Source of the DNA: Clostridiales bacterium
GTDB lineage: Bacteria > Bacillota > Clostridia > Saccharofermentanales > Saccharofermentanaceae
Assembly (NCBI GenBank): GCA_017428155.1
Contig: JAFRRJ010000040.1
Span: 1-64,000, forward strand
Direction: 5' to 3'
DNA length: 64,000 bases
In this document: piece after piece, positions 58,973 to 64,000 of the stretch
Layout: each line of letters begins with the position of its first letter
Position numbering within the stretch: the stretch's first letter is position 1
Position numbers and translations under genes: made by a program
Notes under the pieces: model-generated
Told to the model about the DNA's origin: nothing
Databases searched by the model: none
Seen by the model: only the letters and a program-made list of their open reading frames with translations

Positions 58973-59434
58973 CTAAGTCACCATCAGTCCTAACAGCGCA
59001 TGCTTGAAGATATCCGCTCTTAAGACCGACCTGATGTCCGAATCAACTCTCGCAAGAGCCCTGTCAGATACTGCAGCCATAATAGCGGTGCCCTCTTTGG
59101 AGGTCATTGCCCCCACTGTCACCGCATTGGTCAGAAGGTTCTTGGCCTGCTGCTGTGACAGATCGTCGCCGACACTGTCAATTATCGCCTTGAGATACTC
59201 CGCGGGTCCGACGTGATTTACACGTGTGATCGTGATCTGTCCGCCGCCGCCCCTTCGGCTCTCGACAATATATCCGCTTCCGCCCGAAAACCTTGTAGAC
59301 AGCACATATGTTATCTGGGACGGAACGCAGTTCGCCTGCTCAGCCAGCTGGCTTCTGCAGATCGTCGCAGTACCGTCGTTCTCATCGACCATCTCCTTGA
59401 TCATCTGTTCAATTACATCAACCAGTCTTGCCAC
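58973..59434 (-). CDS. ctsR: CtsR: repressor of class III stress genes
   Basis: 153 residues with the CtsR winged helix (CVPSQITYVLSTRF) and the glycine-rich wing ESRRGGGGQITI that reads DNA, then the C-terminal helical dimer domain. It represses its own operon by binding AGTCAAA direct repeats; heat or misfolded protein releases it. A matching operator array is directly upstream at 59477-59505. The ATG has AGGAGG upstream. Confidence 0.95.
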   Translation of the reverse strand: MARLVDVIEQMIKEMVDENDGTATICRSQLAEQANCVPSQITYVLSTRFSGGSGYIVESRRGGGGQITITRVNHVGPAEYLKAIIDSVGDDLSQQQAKNLLTNAVTVGAMTSKEGTAIMAAVSDRALARVDSDIRSVLRADIFKHALLGLMVT

Positions 59435-59476
59435 AAGATCATCCTCCTTCCGCTTATCGTATTGACTTTGCTCTTT

Positions 59477-59505
59477 TCTGACTTTGACTTTGACTTTCTT
59501 TGACT
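59477..59505 (-). promoter_or_regulatory. CtsR operator array
   Basis: On the minus strand AGTCAAAGAAAGTCAAA (59505-59489) is an exact match to the CtsR consensus AGTCAAA-3-AGTCAAA. Two further AGTCAAA/AGTCAGA units overlap downstream at six-base steps. It sits just after the -10 box of the ctsR promoter, as expected for autorepression. Confidence 0.9.
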
Positions 59506-59511
59506 AATAGA

Positions 59512-59540
59512 ATTATGGTCCTGTTTTATTCATTTGTCAA
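59512..59540 (-). promoter_or_regulatory. Promoter of the ctsR operon
   Basis: TTGACA (59540-59535) and CATAAT (59517-59512) are exactly 17 bases apart on the minus strand, ahead of the CtsR operator and about 78 bases before the ctsR start. Confidence 0.85.
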
Positions 59541-59620
59541 CACGATGTTTTGGGCCTGCTCGAAAATGTCCCTCAAAGGCCTGCTCAGCTTGCTTTGGTT
59601 ATTTGCAGCGACAGGTTTGG

Positions 59621-59725
59621 TTTCCCCCTCTTAAATGCACCCCAAATCAAGAAAACGAGCTATTTGGGATACATTTGCCCCCTCAAAACCACCCCAAATC
59701 TTCAAAAAATCACATTTGGGATACA
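59621..59725. repeat. Two ~52-bp direct repeats, each with an inverted repeat
   Basis: Each unit runs from a CCCCCTC block, through ACCCCAAATC, a 13-base variable loop, to ATTTGGGATACA. CCCAAAT and ATTTGGG can pair inside each unit. The two copies lie head to tail in the gap upstream of the ctsR promoter. Role unknown. Confidence 0.7.
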
Positions 59726-59893
59726 ATCTGAAAAACCGGCAAAGAAAACCGGGATATCCGTGGAATAATCCCGTTTTTTCCACGGTAACACCTTTTTGCG
59801 GGTCGCTTTTGTGGAAAAACCGGCCGGCAAAATTAACAGACCCCGGTGCACATCTTCACCGGGGCCTAAAAAAATAAATTATCTAAACTAATA
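59726..59893. other. Hairpin-rich noncoding stretch
   Basis: CCGTGGAA (59758-59765) pairs with TTCCACGG (59778-59785), and CCGTTTTTTCCAC (59771-59783) can instead pair with GTGGAAAAACCGG (59811-59823) with one mismatch, so alternative structures compete. The terminator of the DUF1846 gene follows. No open frame with a ribosome binding site is visible. Confidence 0.5.
59841..59864 (-). terminator. Terminator after the DUF1846 gene
   Basis: CCCCGGTG (59841-59848) pairs perfectly with CACCGGGG (59857-59864). On the minus strand TCTGTTAATTTT follows. Confidence 0.7.
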
Positions 59894-61378
59894 TTACCTG
59901 TGATACAGCTTCTTCGTCTCGTAGACGGGCTCACATGTAAGGTTAATCCCGAGCTTGTGGAACATGTTGATGTCAACAGAGCTCATCATGGTTGTAGAGT
60001 GAGCGTCAGAATTCATAAGATTGCCGATCTGCTGCATAGCAAGCTCTGCGACCGGGTTGGTGGCAGCACTGATAGCAAGCGCGATGAGAACCTCATCTGT
60101 GTGAAGTCTCGGGTTATGGTTGCCTAAGTGGTTGATCTTAAGATCAGAGATAGGCTCGATAACGTTGGGTGAGATGAGCGGGATATCGTGTGATATACCG
60201 GCAAGCATCTTGAGCGCATTAAGAAGTGCGGCGGATGCCGGGCCAAGGAGCGGAGTCGTCTTGCCTGTTGCAATTCGTCCGTCAGGGAGCTCCAATGCAA
60301 CTGCGGGACCACCTGTGGATTCCGCACGGACCAGAGCTGTGCTGATAACGCGGCGGTCAGTGACATCAATGCCGCTCTTCTTCATAAGGAACTCGATCTT
60401 GGTTACGTCGGAACCGTCCGATGTACCTGTACGGGTTGCCATCTTTGCCTCGTAATATCTTCTGATGATCTCCTGTCTGGAAGCCTCCTGGCAGGCTTCA
60501 TCATCTACGATCGCAAAACCGGCCATGTTGACACCCATATCCGTAGGTGACTTGTAGGGGCTCTCTCCGTAGATCTTCTCGAAAATTGCATTTACCACAG
60601 GGAATATCTCAACGTCCCTGTTGTAATTAACTGTTGTCTTTCCATATGCTTCAAGATGGAAAGGATCGATCATGTTAACATCAGCAAGATCTGCAGTAGC
60701 TGCCTCATAAGCAACATTTACGGGGTGCTGAAGCGGGATCGACCAGATAGGGAATGTCTCGAACTTTGCATAACCAGCCTTGATCCCGCGCTTATTCTCG
60801 TGATAGAGCTGTGAAAGGCATGTAGCCATCTTTCCTGATCCGGGACCCGGAGCAGTTACGACAACGAGCTTACGGGATGTCTCTATGTAATCGTTCTTGC
60901 CGTAGCCGTCTTCGCTTACGATAAGCGGAATATCCGAAGGATATCCTGCGATAGGATAGTGTCTGTAGGACTTAACGCCGAGGCCTCTTAATCTGGATTC
61001 GAACTTCTCAGCAAGAGGCTGGCCTGCAAACTGGGTGATGACAACGCTTCCTACAAAAAGACCGAACTCGGTGAAAGCATCGATAAGACGGAGAACTTCC
61101 TGGTCGTAGGTAATGCCCAGGTCTCCTCTTCTCTTGTTCTTCTCAATGGCATCTGCATTGATCGCTATAACTATCTCAGCGTCTTCGGAAAGAGCCTTGA
61201 GCATCCTGATCTTACTGTCAGGTTCAAAGCCGGGCAATACTCTTGATGCGTGATAATCGTCGAATAATTTTCCGCCAAACTCAAGATAAAGCTTGCCGCC
61301 GAACTGGTCGACGCGCTCTCTGATGTGCTGGCTCTGCAGCTCTACATACTTGTCATTGGAAAAACCGATCTTAAACAT
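59894..61378 (-). CDS. DUF1846 (UPF0371) family protein
   Basis: 494 residues, the usual length of this family. Recognisable conserved stretches: [19 protein letters not shown] at the start, [38 protein letters not shown] (a glycine/lysine loop that suggests nucleotide or phosphate binding), [11 protein letters not shown], and [20 protein letters not shown]. The biochemical role of DUF1846 is not established as far as I know. No signal peptide or TM, so cytosolic. A terminator follows at 59841-59864. Confidence 0.92.
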   Translation of the reverse strand: MFKIGFSNDKYVELQSQHIRERVDQFGGKLYLEFGGKLFDDYHASRVLPGFEPDSKIRMLKALSEDAEIVIAINADAIEKNKRRGDLGITYDQEVLRLIDAFTEFGLFVGSVVITQFAGQPLAEKFESRLRGLGVKSYRHYPIAGYPSDIPLIVSEDGYGKNDYIETSRKLVVVTAPGPGSGKMATCLSQLYHENKRGIKAGYAKFETFPIWSIPLQHPVNVAYEAATADLADVNMIDPFHLEAYGKTTVNYNRDVEIFPVVNAIFEKIYGESPYKSPTDMGVNMAGFAIVDDEACQEASRQEIIRRYYEAKMATRTGTSDGSDVTKIEFLMKKSGIDVTDRRVISTALVRAESTGGPAVALELPDGRIATGKTTPLLGPASAALLNALKMLAGISHDIPLISPNVIEPISDLKINHLGNHNPRLHTDEVLIALAISAATNPVAELAMQQIGNLMNSDAHSTTMMSSVDINMFHKLGINLTCEPVYETKKLYHR

Positions 61379-61448
61379 AGGACTTGAAACCCCCTTGCGA
61401 AAAATTATATTACAAAGAAGCCCAATCTTATGTTACAAAATCAGATTC

Positions 61449-62087
61449 TTACATTTTTCTGGCAGGGTCCATCAGAAGGAGTGTCTTTCCTTCGGGAAGA
61501 CTCCCGGCAAAACTTCCGGAATCTACAATCTGACGTATACCTTCAGCCCTGATGAGATCGGCAAAGCCTTCCCTTCCGGAGATAACATCATATCCGAATC
61601 CGTCCCCGCTGTAGTGCATCGGGATGACAACGGCAGGATCGATCTTTTGGCAGAGTTCATAAGCTTTTTTGCTGTCAATAGTATAGAATCCTCCAACCGG
61701 GATCATAAGAAGATCACAACCTTTGATAAGAGCGGTCTGCTCGTCTGTAAGGTCACAGCCGATATCGCCCATGTGAACGATCTTTTTGCCGTTATCATTA
61801 ACTATGGTAATGTCATTCTTTCCTCTGGCAGCCCCTCCCACATCATCGTGGAAGGTATTAATGAATGTAACTTCCGGCTTCTCGCCCGTATAAGGAACGG
61901 CGGGTTTTCTGACAGATCCCGAATCGCTGTGATCTCTGTGAGAGTGTGAACAAAAGACCTGATCTGCCACTGCGTTTGCATCTGATAATCCCGGAACCGA
62001 ACCATGTGAATAAGGATCGAAGCAGACGCTCATTCCCGTGGATAACTTAATAACGAAGCATGCGTGACCTATGTAGGTGATTTCCAT
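61449..62087 (-). CDS. Metallo-beta-lactamase fold hydrolase (UlaG/YtkL-like)
   Basis: 212 residues of the MBL fold: ITYIGHACFVIK at the start, the metal motif SHSHRDHSD (HxHxDH), HMGDIG and IPMHYSG with further ligands. It belongs to the small UPF0173/UlaG-like branch of metal-dependent hydrolases. No neighbour indicates the substrate. Confidence 0.9.
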   Translation of the reverse strand: MEITYIGHACFVIKLSTGMSVCFDPYSHGSVPGLSDANAVADQVFCSHSHRDHSDSGSVRKPAVPYTGEKPEVTFINTFHDDVGGAARGKNDITIVNDNGKKIVHMGDIGCDLTDEQTALIKGCDLLMIPVGGFYTIDSKKAYELCQKIDPAVVIPMHYSGDGFGYDVISGREGFADLIRAEGIRQIVDSGSFAGSLPEGKTLLLMDPARKM

Positions 62088-62138
62088 AGATATGGCCTCC
62101 TTCCCGTTTTCGAGATTATAAAGAGATAATAAGGGATA

Positions 62139-62849
62139 TCAGTACTTAACGTTATCGTCTTTCCCGTCTTTGCTGTCTTTACCCTTTTTGCTGTTCTTGC
62201 TGCCATCGTTTTCTACAGCAGCAGTTGACTCAACGGTATATATGGCATCGTCTAAGATCTTCGAATTAGCCTTGAATTCCTTCTTGGCCTGTGACGCAAG
62301 GATCGCGTTTGCTATTCCGCCGATGCTGCCGACGATCAGGGTTATTCCGATAATGATATTAAGTGTCTTGGTAAGTCCGTTGAAGAATACGATAACAACG
62401 CCAAGCACAAGTGCTGCAAGTCCGAACAGAAGCGAGAACCACCAGTATTTTGCCCCGGCAGGCTTTAATGTTCCGAGTGATACAAAAATGATCACGACAG
62501 AATATACAGCGACGATTATTCCGAAGATAAAATTAAATACCGTAATTATCGGGAGCGGATTAATGATGAATATCAGTCCCGTTACCGCGATCGCAGTGCC
62601 TATTATGAGGACGATCCAGTCAAATACCGTCTTATTCTTGATCCTCAAAAAGTTAATAAGCTCAAGAAGACCAAGTGCAATCAGGACACCGCCCACGACC
62701 CTTACAAAGCCGGATGCTATCTCATCGCCCTTGCCTGCAAGTGTTCCGATAACAAAGATAAGACCCAGGAACAATATCGCAATGTCCACAATGATCGTGC
62801 TGACATTATAAGTGCTTATCTTGTTCTTCTTATCAGATGATTTAGCCAT
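62139..62849 (-). CDS. DUF308/HdeD-like membrane protein
   Basis: 236 residues with six hydrophobic helices arranged as three pairs (DIAILFLGLIFVIGTLAG, VVGGVLIALGLLELINFL, WIVLIIGTAIAVTGLIFII and so on), typical of the HdeD/DUF308 family, and a hydrophilic Lys/Asp-rich tail (KNSKKGKDSKDGKDDN). The role in Gram-positives is unknown. It starts just before the GGDEF gene's end, so the two are probably co-transcribed (gap 3 bases). Confidence 0.88.
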   Translation of the reverse strand: MAKSSDKKNKISTYNVSTIIVDIAILFLGLIFVIGTLAGKGDEIASGFVRVVGGVLIALGLLELINFLRIKNKTVFDWIVLIIGTAIAVTGLIFIINPLPIITVFNFIFGIIVAVYSVVIIFVSLGTLKPAGAKYWWFSLLFGLAALVLGVVIVFFNGLTKTLNIIIGITLIVGSIGGIANAILASQAKKEFKANSKILDDAIYTVESTAAVENDGSKNSKKGKDSKDGKDDNVKY

Positions 62850-62852
62850 GCT

Positions 62853-63971
62853 TTAATCCTCGCTTTCGTCTGTGGAGATTATCATGTTCTTGCCGGATTT
62901 CTTAGCTTTTGCGAGTGCCTGTTTTGCCGGCTTCAATGCATTCTCAAGGTCTGTGTTCTCTTCAACCAGAGTATATCCGCCGCTGAACGTAACGGACTCC
63001 TGCAAAAATTCAAACTTCTTTTTGGAGAAATCCTTGCGCATATGATTCAGGGCAATAATGTTCTCGTCTTTTATTCCGCTGTCGAAAATAACAACGAACT
63101 CGTCACCGCCGTATCTTCCGATGATCGTGCTCTCATCTATGCGGGCCGAAAGAACCGTGCCGAGAGCGTGGAGTACTTCATCGCCTTTGTCGTTGCCCAA
63201 TGAATCATTGATCTTGCCGAAATCATCGATGTCGATGATCGCGAGGCCGCAGGGCTCAAGTTCATTGGTGCTTGCGAGGATCTTGTCCGCTTCCTCATTA
63301 AGAAATGCCTTGCTGTATACGCCTGTGACACTGTCGATCTCAAAGCCCTTCTCGAACTTGTTGGAGCTTGCGAAGTTCCTCTCGCTTATTATGAATTTGC
63401 GCGTGTTGTAAGCTTCAAGCTTAAATGACAGGAGGCATACGATAAGCGCGAGGATCTCGGCAATAACGATGCACATGATGGTAAATGTCCTCTCTGTCGG
63501 ATAATCGTACAGATGAAGGATGCCCGCATAAAGGATGAACACAATGCTCAGACCCGCCTGGATCTTCTGAACGAAATCATCGTGGAAGATCGAACTGTAC
63601 ATAACAGAGAACAGCGGCAGTACCCACAACGGGATAAAGTAGCTGTGCGCAAGCGAGATAACTCCGAGCAGGACAAGCGATGCAAAAGCACAGACCCTAT
63701 TCTTGGTGTTGTCCGTGCTGTTTTCTGACCTGTTCGAAAATCTCGTTACCACATAAACGAGCATATTGACCGCAAAGGGAACCAGTATCCTGAACACAAC
63801 ATAAGTGTCGACCGGCTGCCCCAGATCCATCGTAAAGTAATAGTAAGCGCCAATACCGATCTCAAGAACCAGGCACACGATAGTAATGATGAGAATAAGT
63901 CTCTCAATCTCGTTTCTTATGGTTCTTTCCAGATTCCGCATCGCGGGATCGACCGTCGGTTTGGTATCCAT
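62853..63971 (-). CDS. Membrane-bound GGDEF diguanylate cyclase
   Basis: 372 residues: six hydrophobic helices in the first ~195 residues, then a GGDEF domain (DSVTGVYSKAF start, GRYGGDEFVVIF signature intact). It should make cyclic di-GMP at the membrane in response to an unknown signal. No RxxD product-inhibition site stands before the GGDEF. ATG with AAGGAA upstream; the region further upstream leaves the window. Confidence 0.93.
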   Translation of the reverse strand: MDTKPTVDPAMRNLERTIRNEIERLILIITIVCLVLEIGIGAYYYFTMDLGQPVDTYVVFRILVPFAVNMLVYVVTRFSNRSENSTDNTKNRVCAFASLVLLGVISLAHSYFIPLWVLPLFSVMYSSIFHDDFVQKIQAGLSIVFILYAGILHLYDYPTERTFTIMCIVIAEILALIVCLLSFKLEAYNTRKFIISERNFASSNKFEKGFEIDSVTGVYSKAFLNEEADKILASTNELEPCGLAIIDIDDFGKINDSLGNDKGDEVLHALGTVLSARIDESTIIGRYGGDEFVVIFDSGIKDENIIALNHMRKDFSKKKFEFLQESVTFSGGYTLVEENTDLENALKPAKQALAKAKKSGKNMIISTDESED

Positions 63972-64000
63972 TTTATCGTTCCTTACTATCTCCTAAATTG

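Noticed and set aside
1-64000. tRNA, rRNA, riboswitches, insertion sequences, prophage
   Set aside because: I looked in the intergenic gaps and saw no cloverleaf, rRNA segment, conserved riboswitch core, transposase or phage gene. A covariance-model scan was not possible here.

Overview
The window looks like chromosome of an anaerobic, low-to-mid GC Gram-positive fermenter of the class Clostridia. The evidence is a CtsR-McsA-McsB-ClpC stress operon with a canonical CtsR operator, an [FeFe]-hydrogenase HydABC of the NAD-linked type, an NfnAB transhydrogenase, a LytR-CpsA-Psr wall-polymer ligase, AGGAGG-type ribosome binding sites, and a secreted GH5 cellulase that suggests a fibre-degrading (gut, rumen or digester) life. 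The genus cannot be fixed from sequence alone. I saw no rRNA, tRNA, prophage, insertion sequence or CRISPR array.

Layout. 0-5.7 kb (+): envelope genes, namely a YidC-like insertase fused to a sulfatase/LtaS-type domain (cut by the window edge), an unknown membrane protein and an LCP ligase. 5.8-19.9 kb (-): a long same-strand block. Read in its own direction it carries D-Ala-D-Ala ligase, dCMP deaminase, membrane-anchored GH5 cellulase, a single-pass membrane protein with a long cytosolic tail, a 1500-residue trans-membrane protein (beta-rich outside, PT-rich repeat stalk, one TM, huge Ala/Glu coiled coil inside), a small secreted or lipoprotein-like protein with five VYGP(P/A) motifs, a radical SAM/SPASM enzyme, an SDR, an SCP2 protein, an esterase-like protein and a CBS protein. 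20.0-24.9 kb: a GT-C-like membrane protein with a 265-residue acidic insertion, and a LacI-type sensor fused to GGDEF. 25.1-33.5 kb (-): hydCBA, an EF-G paralogue and a zinc-ribbon coiled-coil protein. 33.7-38.8 kb (+): a dipeptide/oligopeptide ABC importer with a fused double ATPase. 38.9-45.4 kb: a pilin-like protein, CCA-adding enzyme, a GH31-like protein, an alpha/beta hydrolase and a YugP-type protease. 45.6-51.6 kb: nfnAB, a PGK-TPI fusion and PlsC. 51.7-54.2 kb (-): a tightly overlapped operon of a 45-residue secreted peptide plus an ABC exporter. 54.5-59.5 kb (-): ctsR-mcsA-mcsB-clpC. 59.9-64 kb (-): DUF1846, a metallo-beta-lactamase fold protein, DUF308 and a GGDEF protein.

Working together: HydABC and NfnAB are the two flavin-dependent redox hubs that balance NADH, NADPH, ferredoxin and H2 in a sugar fermenter, and the PGK-TPI fusion belongs to the same glycolytic economy. 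The strongest candidates for undescribed biology are (a) the VYGPP-repeat protein with its radical SAM/SPASM partner, downstream of the giant surface protein; (b) the 45-residue secreted peptide translationally coupled to its own ABC transporter, a gene easily missed because it is so short; (c) the YidC-sulfatase fusion; and (d) three intact proteins whose family catalytic residues are gone: an McsB without its arginine-kinase active site, a GH31 without both catalytic aspartates, and a sialate-esterase-like protein without Ser and His. All functional statements come from reading motifs by eye; no database search was run.
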